From the NCBI GenBank assembly GCA_002311925.1, contig DCAK01000042.1, positions 10,211 to 24,072 of the forward strand: DNA of 13,862 nt, read 5' to 3'. Below, piece by piece: positions 1-7,449 of this stretch (its first letter is position 1; each line of letters opens with the position of its first letter). The notes under the pieces were generated by a model. That model worked only from the letters and a program-made list of their open reading frames with translations. It ran no database searches and had not been told where the DNA came from. Position numbers and translations under genes: made by a program. Source of the stretch: Planctomycetes bacterium UBA1135 (GTDB lineage: Bacteria > Planctomycetota > UBA1135).

Positions 1-2
1 GA

Positions 3-434
3 CTGACTCTGGAGGTGGGCCCGGGAACCTTTCTCCCGGTGGACAGTGAAAGGGTTGAGGACCACTCGATGCACGCCGAGAAATACGAAGTTTCATCGGA
101 AACCGAAGAAGCCATCGCCGAAACCCGGAGCGGGGGAGGCCGGGTGGTGGCGGTGGGAACCACGGTGTGCCGGGTTCTGGAGACCCTGGCACATGGAGGG
201 CCATCATCGGGGGAGACCGATCTCTTCATCCTGCCGGGCCACCAATTTCGAGGCGTGGACGCCCTCTTGACCAATTTTCACACTCCCCGGTCGACCCTTC
301 TCGGCCTGGTCGGCGCTTTCGCCTCCCATTTGGGGGCCGGCGACGGATTGAGGTGGGTGAAGTCCTGCTACAGAGAGGCGATTGAGGAGGGATACCGCTT
401 CTACTCCTATGGAGATTGCTCCCTCTGGAAATAA
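3..434 (+). CDS. queA: S-adenosylmethionine:tRNA ribosyltransferase-isomerase, C-terminal part (5' truncated)
   Basis: QueA transfers and rearranges the ribosyl group of SAM onto preQ1-modified tRNA, giving epoxyqueuosine, the penultimate step of queuosine synthesis in the cytoplasm. The reading frame is open to the left edge (first full codon at base 3), so the N-terminal ~200 residues lie outside the window; family members are about 340-360 residues and 143 are visible here. Recognisable family blocks are LTLEVGPGTF near the cut, MHAEKYEV, VAVGTTVCRVLET, and the strongly conserved LPGHQFRGVDALLTNFH followed by PRSTLLGLVGAFA, ending in GYRFYSYGDCSLW. The frame closes at TAA 432-434, two bases before the inverted-repeat element at 437. 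The next gene is convergent, so queA is the last gene of its unit. Confident identification; the true start cannot be seen. Confidence 0.95.
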   Translation: MTLEVGPGTFLPVDSERVEDHSMHAEKYEVSSETEEAIAETRSGGGRVVAVGTTVCRVLETLAHGGPSSGETDLFILPGHQFRGVDALLTNFHTPRSTLLGLVGAFASHLGAGDGLRWVKSCYREAIEEGYRFYSYGDCSLWK

Positions 435-436
435 GA

Positions 437-609
437 GAAGCTGACCCCCTTCGGTGGGCCACGTTCTAATTTTTCCTCCTGAAGTTAATTCCAGGTAATG
501 GTTTAGGGCCTGCTACCCCTGCGACCCTAGGCCTGGGGGGGGTTCAAGCCTAAGTCCATTGTGAGAAAGGAAGTACGGGAAAAGTGGCCCACCGAAGGGG
601 GTCAGCTTC
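437..609. repeat. MITE-like or REP-like element with 26-bp perfect terminal inverted repeats
   Basis: Bases 437-462 (beginning GAAGCTGACCCCCTTC) and 584-609 are exact reverse complements over 26 bp, enclosing 121 bp with no convincing gene. The symmetry stops on both sides: 436/610 and 463/583 do not pair. The element fills almost the whole gap between the queA stop (434) and the stop of the convergent MFS gene (623). No target-site duplication is obvious. A GGGGTCAG-type end resembles ends I recall for RAYT/REP-type elements, but that is memory, not a search. Alternatives are a bidirectional transcription barrier formed by a long hairpin, or the remnant of an insertion sequence whose transposase has been lost. 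Confidence 0.6.
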
Positions 610-622
610 CGATGGGTCGGTT

Positions 623-1918
623 TCAGTGGGTTGGTTTGGGGAGGGCGAGGGCGAGGCCGAAGGGCAGAACGAGAAAGACCGCGCCGGAATAGAAAGGAAT
701 TCCGCTTCCCCATTTCCAATAAAGAAGGGCCCCCAGAACCGGGCCCACCGCCCGGGAAAGAGAGCCCATGGCTCGCAAGGATCCGAGGGCAAGACCCTGG
801 GTGTCGGCGGGGGAATAAAGGGAGGCCAAGGCTGAAAAGCAGGGCATGGCGAAGGCGCTGCCAACTGCCATGAACCCGAGCCCCATATAGAGCGCGGGAA
901 CCGTTTGGGCTCCCGCAATGAGCAGAAAACCCGGGGCGGTGAGCAGGAGCCCGGCTCGGGCGAGCGCCCGCTCGCCGAATTTCGGCGCCAACTTTCTCAC
1001 CAGGCCTCCCTGGACAAGGGCGATGAGGAAGCCCACGAAGACGAACATCCAGGCCAGGTCCCCTCGGCTGAATTCCAGCCTTTCCACGGCCAGGAAGGTG
1101 AGGGTGAATTCGGCGGCGGCGAAGGCGAGGAGATAGAGAAAGTAAACCCAGTTGACCCTGCGCAAGCCGGGCGCATCGAGGGCGCGGAGGCGGGCGAAGG
1201 GGTTGACCGAGTGCCCTAGGGGACGCGGTCCTCTTTCCGGGGGCCGGGTTTCCGGGAATCGGAAGAATGCCCAGGCCAGGTTGAGAAGAGCGAGGGCGAA
1301 GGAAATCATCGCCGGAACCGAGAAAGGGTTCAAGGCGAAGGAACTGGTCGGAGCTCCGTCGCCCTGGATTTCGAGCAGGGGAAAGGCCCCCCCCAGGGCC
1401 GGGCCGCAGATGAATCCCAGGCCGATGGCCATGCCGACGATGCCCATACCTCCTGCCCGTTCCCCTTTGGGGGTCGAATCGGCGACCGCCGCGGAGGCGA
1501 CCGAAATGTTCCCCGCCATGGCTCCGCCGAGAATCCTGGCCAGGACAAGGATGAGGAAGGTGCCTGCGAAGGTCCAAAGCAGGCAGGCGGCAGCCGTTCC
1601 CGCCAAGGTCAGAAAGAGGATCGGTCTACGGCCCCACCGGTCGGACAGCGAGCCCCAGTAGGCGGAGGAAAGGAATTGCAAAAGACCGTAGATGGAGCCG
1701 AGGATGCCGCCGAAGAGGGTGACGACCGCGTTTCCGTCCCCCCCGGAAAGCTCGCCCAACCAGGCGGCCAATCGTCCGACCATGCTTTCTGCGCCCTCCA
1801 GCCCGACATAGTGTTCGAGCATGGACGGGAACAGGGGGAAGATGATGGAAAATCCCACGATGTCCAGAAACACCGTCAGGAAGACGATTCCAAGGAGTCC
1901 CTTTCGCTTCGAGGTCAC
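623..1918 (-). CDS. MFS drug/metabolite antiporter of DHA1 (TetA-like) type
   Basis: A 431-residue inner-membrane protein with the hydrophobic pattern of a 12-helix major facilitator. TM1 carries FLDIVGFSIIFPLFP, typical of the TetA/DHA1 branch. MFS motif A is GSLSDRWGRRP (residues 89-99, loop 2-3), and the antiporter motif C region GLGFICGPALGG is in TM5 (about 166-177). A Gly/Glu-rich outer loop lies between TM1 and TM2 (about 38-62). This points to proton-coupled export of a small molecule; the substrate cannot be read from sequence. The GTG start at 1918 overlaps the TGA stop of the release-factor-like gene by 4 nt (GTGA), implying translational coupling, although no good Shine-Dalgarno site is visible. 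The gene ends in TGA at 623-625, just beyond the inverted-repeat element. Family assignment is sure, function is not. Confidence 0.9.
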   Translation of the reverse strand: MTSKRKGLLGIVFLTVFLDIVGFSIIFPLFPSMLEHYVGLEGAESMVGRLAAWLGELSGGDGNAVVTLFGGILGSIYGLLQFLSSAYWGSLSDRWGRRPILFLTLAGTAAACLLWTFAGTFLILVLARILGGAMAGNISVASAAVADSTPKGERAGGMGIVGMAIGLGFICGPALGGAFPLLEIQGDGAPTSSFALNPFSVPAMISFALALLNLAWAFFRFPETRPPERGPRPLGHSVNPFARLRALDAPGLRRVNWVYFLYLLAFAAAEFTLTFLAVERLEFSRGDLAWMFVFVGFLIALVQGGLVRKLAPKFGERALARAGLLLTAPGFLLIAGAQTVPALYMGLGFMAVGSAFAMPCFSALASLYSPADTQGLALGSLRAMGSLSRAVGPVLGALLYWKWGSGIPFYSGAVFLVLPFGLALALPKPTH

Positions 1919-2418
1919 GATGAACGAAGAGGTTTCAATCCGGCCCTGCTTCTTCGGGCGTTCAATTCGACCAGGGCGGCAGGTTCCTGGCCCAGCAGGC
2001 GGACCAGCTGGGAGGTCGAGGTTTCGAGAATGTCCGCCACTGCCGCCAAATCATCCTTGGCGAAGGCGAGAAGGTCGAGAACTTCGGCCAAAAGGGCCGG
2101 GAAGTCGGCATGGTCGGGATTCACGCGCATTTTTCCTCCCCGCAATCGGTCCTTCCAAAGGCTTGAGGGTCTGCCCTCTGGAACGGCGGTCCGTTTCTTG
2201 ACCGCCAACCTTTTTCGGAGCCGGAGGAGAGCCTCCCTGTGGTTGTCCTTCCGGCTTCGCCTCTCGGTCGCCGAGGCTTCGATGCCCGAGGGCCGATGGA
2301 CGAGAAGAACGCCGGTTGCGTTCCTGTTCCGGTGCTGCCCCCCGGGGCCCCCTGAGCGAGGGGGGCGGGCCTGGATCTCGGCGAGTAGGTCTTCTTCGGG
2401 AAGTCGAGCAGGATGCAC
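1915..2418 (-). CDS. RF-1-domain (GGQ) peptide chain release factor-like protein
   Basis: A 167-residue protein with a class-I release-factor catalytic domain. SGGPGGQHRNRNATGV (22-37) contains the GGQ loop (26-28) that positions water for peptidyl-tRNA hydrolysis, followed by HRPSGIEASATERRS and a basic helix (about 57-73). The codon-recognition domains of RF1/RF2 are absent. Instead there is a helical C-terminal domain (about 88-164: RGGKMRVNPDHADFP, then STSQLVRLLGQEP), a layout I recall in planctomycete and verrucomicrobial paralogues. It differs from ArfB, whose tail is a short basic ribosome anchor. A role in rescue or unusual termination on ribosomes is inferred. The GTG start at 2418 is the only plausible one: the frame closes upstream at TAG, 2430-2428. 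TAGACT ends 6 nt before it and no SD is seen. First gene of a unit with the MFS gene. Confidence 0.85.
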   Translation of the reverse strand: MHPARLPEEDLLAEIQARPPRSGGPGGQHRNRNATGVLLVHRPSGIEASATERRSRKDNHREALLRLRKRLAVKKRTAVPEGRPSSLWKDRLRGGKMRVNPDHADFPALLAEVLDLLAFAKDDLAAVADILETSTSQLVRLLGQEPAALVELNARRSRAGLKPLRSS

Positions 2419-2424
2419 TTGGCC

Positions 2425-2430
2425 AGTCTA
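2425..2430 (-). promoter_or_regulatory. -10-like hexamer TAGACT of the release-factor-like gene (leaderless start)
   Basis: On the minus strand TAGACT is followed by six bases and then GTG at 2418, placing the expected transcription start on or next to the start codon. No Shine-Dalgarno sequence is present. It lies in the 43-bp gap between two divergent genes, close to where a -35 element of the opposite gene would fall. The promoter is inferred from its match to the other unit-head genes in this window. Confidence 0.4.
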
Positions 2431-2448
2431 GGTCCTTGGGCAATCCGC

Positions 2449-2454
2449 TATTCT
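2449..2454 (+). promoter_or_regulatory. -10-like hexamer TATTCT of the acyl-CoA ligase gene (leaderless start)
   Basis: TATTCT is followed by seven bases (CACGCCC) and the GTG start at 2462, so transcription would begin at or one base from the start codon. No ribosome-binding site lies between them and no clear -35 box is visible. The spacing equals that found at 11790-11803 and on the minus strand at 11786-11778. Confidence 0.45.
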
Positions 2455-2461
2455 CACGCCC

Positions 2462-4147
2462 GTGGAGAAACGAATCTGGCACAGGTCCTACGACGAAGGC
2501 GTCGAGGCCGAGATTGATTTCCAGGATATCCCCATTACCGGATGGCTCTCCCGCAGCGCTCGGCTCTACCCCGACCGACCGGCCGTGGTCTTCATGAATT
2601 GCCGGATGACCTATTCCCAACTGGACGAACAGGTCGACAGGTTGGCCACAGCCCTTGCCGGGATGGGGGTGGGCAGGGGAACCAGCGTCGCGATTCATCT
2701 CCCCAACCTTCCGCAGACTGTGATTTCATTTTTTGCGGTCCAGCGCCTCGCAGCCAGAGCAGTGATGACGAATCCCCTCTATGTCCCGCGAGAGATCGAG
2801 CACCAGTTCAAGGATGCCGTTGTGGAGGTAGCCATCACCGCCGATTTTCTGTGGGAGCGGCATCTTCGCGGGATGCGGAAGAGCCTTCCTGTCCGTGAAT
2901 ACATCGTCGCTTCGATTCCCGAATATTTGAGATTCCCGCTCAACCTTCTCGCCCCCCTCAAGCTGAAGAGCATGGACCCGCCATCCATTGCCAAGGTGGA
3001 GGCCTCGGACGGGGTCCACCTCTTCCGCAAATTGGTGGACACCACGCCGCCCGCCCTCCCTGAAGTGGAGTATTCGATGGACGATGTGGCCTGCATCCAA
3101 TACACCGGCGGCACCACCGGGGTCAGCAAGGGGGCGGAATTGACCCAGCGCAACATTTCCTACAACGCCCAGCAAGTGATGACCTGGTTCCGCGGCATCC
3201 GGGAGGGGGAGGAGGTTCTGCTGTCCTGTCTGCCCTTCTTCCACATCTTCGGGCTCACTGTCTGCATGGTTTGGCCGGCCCTGGGGGGGGCATGCATGGT
3301 TCTCATGCCAAATCCGAGGGATATCCCCACCATGGTCAAGAACATTTCCAAGGAGAAGGTGTCCCTTTTTCCCGCCCTCCCTGCCCTGTTCAACGCCATC
3401 AACCAGTTCCCCGGCATCGAAAAGCGGGACCTTTCCTCGGTGAGATACTGTTTTTCCGGCTCGGCCCCGCTTCCGGAAGAGGTGCAGAGGAAATTCGAAA
3501 CCCTCACGGGGGCCATCATCGTGGAAGGTTTCGGATTGACGGAAACGTCGCCCGTTCTGACGGTGAACCCTCTCAACGGGGTTCGCAAGATCGGGACCAT
3601 TGGGATTCCTGTCCCCGAGACCGATGTGCGCATCGTGGACCCGGTGGATGGCACCACGGAAGTCCCCGTCGGGACGGAAGGGGAACTCGTCGCCCGGGGT
3701 CCGCAGGTCATGAAGGGATACCTGAATCGACCGGAAGAAACCGCCGATATGGTTCGGGATGGTTGGCTTCACACCGGCGACCTCGCCGTCGCCGACGAAG
3801 ACGGCTACCTTCGCATCGTGGGGAGATTGAAGGACCTGATCATCGCAGGTGGCTATAACATCTTTCCCGATGAAATCGACAGGGTCCTGGCCGAGCATCC
3901 CGCCGTTCTGGAAGCCTGCACCATCGGCATCCCCGATGAAAAAAGAGGTGAGACCGTGAAGTCCTTCCTTGTTCTGAATAAGGGAGGAAGTGTTTCCGAG
4001 GCCGAGCTCGCGGAATTTTGCAGGGAGAGGTTGGCCGCCTACAAGGTTCCCAAGTTCTGGGAATTCCGGGATGAACTTCCCAAGAGCGCAATGATGAAAC
4101 TCTTGCGCCGGGAACTTCGCGCCCAGGAGATTGCCAAGAATGCCTGA
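2462..4147 (+). CDS. Long-chain fatty-acid--CoA ligase (FadD-like, ANL superfamily)
   Basis: A 561-residue AMP-forming acyl-CoA synthetase of normal FadD length. It would activate a fatty acid to acyl-AMP and then acyl-CoA at the inner face of the membrane, for beta-oxidation or lipid synthesis. Visible motifs are the P-loop YTGGTTGVSKGA (214-225), LPFFHIFGL (258-265), GFGLTETSP (356-364), GWLHTGDLAVADEDGYLRIVGR with the ribose-binding Asp440, the hinge GRLKDLIIAGGYNIFPDEID (454-473), and the C-terminal PKSAMMKLLRREL with the adenylation Lys546. The usual Gly before that Lys is Met here. The GTG start at 2462 is preceded by TATTCT and no SD. The gene overlaps the downstream SDR gene by 8 nt, so the two are likely co-transcribed. 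Chain-length preference cannot be deduced. Confidence 0.93.
   Translation: MEKRIWHRSYDEGVEAEIDFQDIPITGWLSRSARLYPDRPAVVFMNCRMTYSQLDEQVDRLATALAGMGVGRGTSVAIHLPNLPQTVISFFAVQRLAARAVMTNPLYVPREIEHQFKDAVVEVAITADFLWERHLRGMRKSLPVREYIVASIPEYLRFPLNLLAPLKLKSMDPPSIAKVEASDGVHLFRKLVDTTPPALPEVEYSMDDVACIQYTGGTTGVSKGAELTQRNISYNAQQVMTWFRGIREGEEVLLSCLPFFHIFGLTVCMVWPALGGACMVLMPNPRDIPTMVKNISKEKVSLFPALPALFNAINQFPGIEKRDLSSVRYCFSGSAPLPEEVQRKFETLTGAIIVEGFGLTETSPVLTVNPLNGVRKIGTIGIPVPETDVRIVDPVDGTTEVPVGTEGELVARGPQVMKGYLNRPEETADMVRDGWLHTGDLAVADEDGYLRIVGRLKDLIIAGGYNIFPDEIDRVLAEHPAVLEACTIGIPDEKRGETVKSFLVLNKGGSVSEAELAEFCRERLAAYKVPKFWEFRDELPKSAMMKLLRRELRAQEIAKNA
4125..4130 (+). promoter_or_regulatory. Shine-Dalgarno site AGGAGA for the SDR gene
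   Basis: AGGAGA lies within the 3' end of the ligase gene, nine bases before ATG 4140. It decides that start over the in-frame TTG at 4131, which would sit directly against it. Confidence 0.6.
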
Positions 4148-4994
4148 CTCCTCATTCCAAGCTCCGGACCTCTCGGGGAAAGCGGCCGTGGTGACGGGCG
4201 CCAGCCGGGGCATCGGCAAGGCCATCGCCGTGGGTCTGGGCAAAGCGGGTTGCGGGGTCGTGGTCGCGGCCAAGTCGGAAAAGGACCGCGACAAGCTGCC
4301 CGGCACCATCCATGACACCTGCGCTGAAATTGAAGCTGCAGGAGGCCGAGCGGTTCCCATCCGTACGGATGTTCGCGACGAGGCCGCGGTTGAAGCGATG
4401 ATTGCCGCGGCCAGTGATGCCTTTGGCCGGCTCGACATCCTGGTCAACAACGCTGGCGCTCTCTGGTTGAAGTCCATCGAGGAGACTCCGCCGCGAAGGT
4501 TCGACTTGGTGGTGGGGGTGAATGTTCGCGCCGCCTTCCTCGCCTCCCATTTCGCCCTTCCAATCATGAAGGAACAGGGATCCGGCCTGGTCATCAACAT
4601 CGCCCCTCCTCTGGAAGAATCCTTCATGGAGGGCAAGGTGGGTTACGGAATATCGAAGCTGGGAATGACGCTGCACGCCCTCGGGATGGCGGCGGAGACT
4701 GCCCCCTTCGGAGTGGGGGCCTGCGCCCTTTGGCCCGCCACGGTCGTGGAATCCCAGGCAAGCATTCACCACAACCTTGGAACCCGGGACCAATGGAGAA
4801 AACCGGAAATCCTTTCCGACGCGGTTCTCGGGCTCGCTGGGATGCCCCTCGAAAAGGTTTCGGGAAAGGCCTGGATTGACGAGGAGGTCCTGGCTGCCTG
4901 CGGGGTGGACGACCTGTCCGGCTATTCCTGCGTCCCGGGCGGGGACCCCATCCGCATCATCGGCGACTCGGGCTGGCCAAAGGGGTCGGATTAG
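4140..4994 (+). CDS. HSDL2-like short-chain dehydrogenase/reductase (SDR)
   Basis: A 284-residue classical-type SDR closest in style to HSDL2 and citronellol-dehydrogenase-like proteins, which are linked to fatty-acid or isoprenoid metabolism. The Rossmann cofactor motif is TGASRGIG (19-26), followed by D77 (TDVRD), NNAG (103-106), N128, and the catalytic pair Y169/K173 in YGISK. The catalytic Ser expected 13-16 residues before the Tyr is absent: where HSDL2 relatives have N-[IL]-S-P-P, this protein has NIAPP (Ala155), and the nearest Ser (161) is only 8 residues away. Oxidoreductase activity may therefore be altered. ALWPATVV (197-204) matches the family's ALWPKT block. ATG 4140 is chosen for the AGGAGA site 9 nt upstream. 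The TAG stop overlaps the stop of the convergent acyltransferase gene (4991-4994). Confidence 0.88.
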   Translation: MPDSSFQAPDLSGKAAVVTGASRGIGKAIAVGLGKAGCGVVVAAKSEKDRDKLPGTIHDTCAEIEAAGGRAVPIRTDVRDEAAVEAMIAAASDAFGRLDILVNNAGALWLKSIEETPPRRFDLVVGVNVRAAFLASHFALPIMKEQGSGLVINIAPPLEESFMEGKVGYGISKLGMTLHALGMAAETAPFGVGACALWPATVVESQASIHHNLGTRDQWRKPEILSDAVLGLAGMPLEKVSGKAWIDEEVLAACGVDDLSGYSCVPGGDPIRIIGDSGWPKGSD

Positions 4995-5722
4995 AGCTGG
5001 GCCCCGTCCGGAAGCCTTTCTAAAAAGAGGGCCCGAACCTCGGCCATGTGCTCCAACATGTTCTCAGGTTTCCACTCCTCCGTGGAAATGGGAGGGAGGT
5101 ATTCGGCCACCACCTTTCCAGGCTTCGCGAACCAGGCTCCGGCCGGCATGACCTCCTCCAGGCCCGTCATCACCAGGGGAATGAGGGGCGCCCGTGTTTC
5201 AAGAGCCAGGTGAAAGGGCCCCTTCTTGAAGGGAAGAAGGCGCCCGTGCCCCGACCGGGTTCCTTCCGGAGCAATCAAGAGGGCCATCCCCTTTTCCCGA
5301 ACCACCCTCGCGGCCTGGGCGAGGCTGGTGCGCGCCTTCTCCAGATTTTTCCGGTCGATGGGGATGAACCCCAGCCTCTGCATCAGGGCTCCCATGACCG
5401 GGATGCGGTGGAAATCCTTCTTGTAGACGATGGTCGCATCCCTTCTCCAGACCGCGGCCAACGCCACCACGTCGAAGGTGCTGACATGGTTGAAGAGGAC
5501 GATTTTTGGACCCAGATCCCGGCGATGCTCGACTCCTCGAAGTTCCCACTCGATTCCGTACATGAACATGATTCCCTTCGCCCAGATTCGAGGGATCGGG
5601 CCCCTGCACCTGCTGAAGAGGGGTGGAATGAAGGAAAGGGCGAGGAAGACCGCCATCACCCCGAAGGCCCAGGTCATTACCAGGGGCATCATGAGGGCCC
5701 CTCGCAAGGTGCCGAGACTCAC
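4991..5722 (-). CDS. 1-acylglycerol-3-phosphate acyltransferase-like protein (PlsC family)
   Basis: A 243-residue membrane-associated acyltransferase that would place an acyl group on lysophosphatidate or a related lysolipid. An N-terminal membrane helix (about 8-35) precedes the catalytic block NHVSTFD (78-84, the HX4D dyad H79/D84). This is followed by KKDFHRIPVMGALMQRLGFIPIDR and APEGTRS (151-157, the EGTR acceptor-binding motif), then LLPFKKGPF and APLIPLVM. The family is clear; substrate specificity is not. I start it at GTG 5722 rather than ATG 5740: GTG has AGGAGG four bases upstream and overlaps the permease stop as GTGA, whereas the ATG would create a 22-nt overlap with no site. It is the second gene after the permease, and its stop overlaps that of the convergent SDR gene. 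Confidence 0.9.
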   Translation of the reverse strand: MSLGTLRGALMMPLVMTWAFGVMAVFLALSFIPPLFSRCRGPIPRIWAKGIMFMYGIEWELRGVEHRRDLGPKIVLFNHVSTFDVVALAAVWRRDATIVYKKDFHRIPVMGALMQRLGFIPIDRKNLEKARTSLAQAARVVREKGMALLIAPEGTRSGHGRLLPFKKGPFHLALETRAPLIPLVMTGLEEVMPAGAWFAKPGKVVAEYLPPISTEEWKPENMLEHMAEVRALFLERLPDGAQL

Positions 5723-7443
5723 TCGCCCTCCTCGCAACATGCGTGGGGATCTTCATCGCCGCCCAAGGGGGTGAAGACCTGCCCGAGGAATCCGGTCACG
5801 CCTTGGCGCAGCAGGGAGGCGAAGTAGACCCCGCCCAGAATCAGGAGACTCCACCCGAGCGGGCCGTCCATGGACATGCCCAGAGAATCCAGGGGGGGGA
5901 AGGTCATGTCGGGCAGAAAGCTGTTGGCGGCGAGTCCGAGGCCAACGGCGAGAAAGGGCATTCCCGCGCTGAATGCGAGGGCCAGGCGGCCGCCGTGGAG
6001 GTCCTTGAGAACGCCGAAGGTGGTGAGATTGGTCGCGGGGCCCGTCAGGAGGAAAGCGATGGCAGCCCCCGGAGAAAGGCCTGCGGCGAGAAGCACCGCG
6101 ATGAGGGGGGTGGACCCGGAGGCGCAGACATAGATGGGCATCCCCACGATGGCGGCCGCCACCACGTCGAGGCCGGTGGGGAGGGAGGTCAGCCAAGCGG
6201 CTTCAGCCAACAAGGGTCCGGCAACGGCGGCGACCCCGAGGCCGAGAAGAATCCAGGGGGCGGTGGCGTCCACGAGGTCGCCGAATCCGTAGGCGATTCC
6301 ACCCCGCAAGCGTTTCTTCCATGGCTCTCTCGGCCCACTTTCCTCCTCCAGGGTTTGAAGGGGTGGGTCCCCACGGTTCCCGCCCAGGGCCATTCCAAGG
6401 ACGAGTGCCAGGAGGGCGGCGCCTGCGACTCTCAAGAACGTCATGGGTCCTCCAAGCAGGCTCAGCGACAACAGCATGGACGCCCATCCGATTTCCGGGC
6501 TTGCAATGAGAAATGCAATGGCTGCGCTTCTCGGAGTTCCGGCCTCGATGAGGCCCCGGTACATGGGGATGACCCCGCATGAGCAAATGGGTACGGGGAG
6601 ACCTGCGACGGTTCCCCGAAGGGCTTGGGAAAACCTTCCCCCTCCGCGGAAGAAGTTCACGAGCTGAATGGGGAGGAAAGCCTTGGCGAGGGCCACCGTC
6701 ACGGAAGCGGCGAGGAGGGCTGGAGCGCTTTCTCCGGCAAGCTGAAGAAAGGCCCGCCCTGCTGAGCCGGATTCATGAGAGGCGACCAGGAGGAGCCCGA
6801 TGGCGAGGAGGCCACCGAGGCCCGAGGCCATTTTTTCCGATTTCCGCGTGAGGGTCCTTGAAAGTTGGAATGAGTGTCCCACCACCACATGGAGCAGGGC
6901 TCCCGCCATGAAGGCCTGGAAGGCGGACATCCAGCGCGTGGATTCCTCGAGGAAGCTGCCGCCGTAGGATTCTCCAAGCAGGGTGGAGAGCACGATGAGG
7001 GCGAACACCGCGACCGCCGCCTTGACCCGGGGACGGACGAGCCACCAGACGGCGAGACCCACCGGCAGGCGGTGAAGGACCACCGCGAAGGCAAGGGAGT
7101 CGCCCTCCGGCGAACCTTCGATGGGATGGAGGGCCACTCCGTCGAGAAAAGTGTGAAGAGCGAGGCCTGCAAGGCCGAGGCTAACCTCCAAGTTCAGGGT
7201 TCTCGGCCCTTGAGCCCGGAACAAACCATGCGCCAGCATGGGCAGAACCGCGCCGGCAAGGAAGATTCCCGCTGCCGGCCATCCGAAGAGCCCCAGACTC
7301 TGGGGGAGGACATGGACGAGGAGCAGTCCGGCCAAGGAAATCCGAACGAATCCGTCCAGTGCGGCGCTGGACTCTCGACTGCCCTGGAAGAGGCGGAAGA
7401 GGAGGGGCCCGGCAAGCAGGGCGAGGATGCTCAGGGCCAGCAC
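5719..7443 (-). CDS. Two-domain membrane transporter: ZIP-like N-terminal domain fused to ArsP/SO_0444-type permease
   Basis: A 574-residue polytopic membrane protein. The N-terminal ~225 residues resemble a ZIP metal transporter: LVHVLPQSL (42-50), HTFLDGVAL (97-105, like the ZIP TM4 HNxxDG), LHRLPVGLAV (123-132, like the TM5 HExP motif but with Arg for Glu) and FMAGALLHVVVGH (178-190). The C-terminal ~340 residues are a DUF318/COG0701 permease with its two-fold repeat: LPVPICSCGVIPM (282-293, Cys287 and Cys289), and later MPIYVCASGSTP (435-446, Cys440) followed by FLLTGPATN. A Cys/His tail (HACC, 567-570) could bind metal. Relatives of the second half export Cu/Zn or arsenicals. The GTG start at 7443 follows TAGAAT by 6 nt with no SD. 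It precedes the plsC-like gene and overlaps it by 4 nt. Metal efflux is inferred; the metal is unknown. Confidence 0.82.
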   Translation of the reverse strand: MLALSILALLAGPLLFRLFQGSRESSAALDGFVRISLAGLLLVHVLPQSLGLFGWPAAGIFLAGAVLPMLAHGLFRAQGPRTLNLEVSLGLAGLALHTFLDGVALHPIEGSPEGDSLAFAVVLHRLPVGLAVWWLVRPRVKAAVAVFALIVLSTLLGESYGGSFLEESTRWMSAFQAFMAGALLHVVVGHSFQLSRTLTRKSEKMASGLGGLLAIGLLLVASHESGSAGRAFLQLAGESAPALLAASVTVALAKAFLPIQLVNFFRGGGRFSQALRGTVAGLPVPICSCGVIPMYRGLIEAGTPRSAAIAFLIASPEIGWASMLLSLSLLGGPMTFLRVAGAALLALVLGMALGGNRGDPPLQTLEEESGPREPWKKRLRGGIAYGFGDLVDATAPWILLGLGVAAVAGPLLAEAAWLTSLPTGLDVVAAAIVGMPIYVCASGSTPLIAVLLAAGLSPGAAIAFLLTGPATNLTTFGVLKDLHGGRLALAFSAGMPFLAVGLGLAANSFLPDMTFPPLDSLGMSMDGPLGWSLLILGGVYFASLLRQGVTGFLGQVFTPLGGDEDPHACCEEGE

Positions 7444-7449
7444 GGGGGA

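Noticed and set aside
4131..4133. TTG 4131 as the start of the SDR gene
   Set aside because: It directly abuts the AGGAGA site, leaving no spacing; ATG 4140 is nine bases away and a better codon.
2726..4636. A 636-codon open frame on the minus strand opposite the ligase and SDR genes
   Set aside because: It spans two well-identified plus-strand genes, crosses their junction, and its translation has no domain signature. Long antisense frames are expected in GC-rich coding DNA.
5738..5740. ATG 5740 as the start of the acyltransferase gene
   Set aside because: It would overlap the permease gene by 22 nt without a ribosome site, while GTG 5722 has AGGAGG at ideal spacing and a GTGA overlap.
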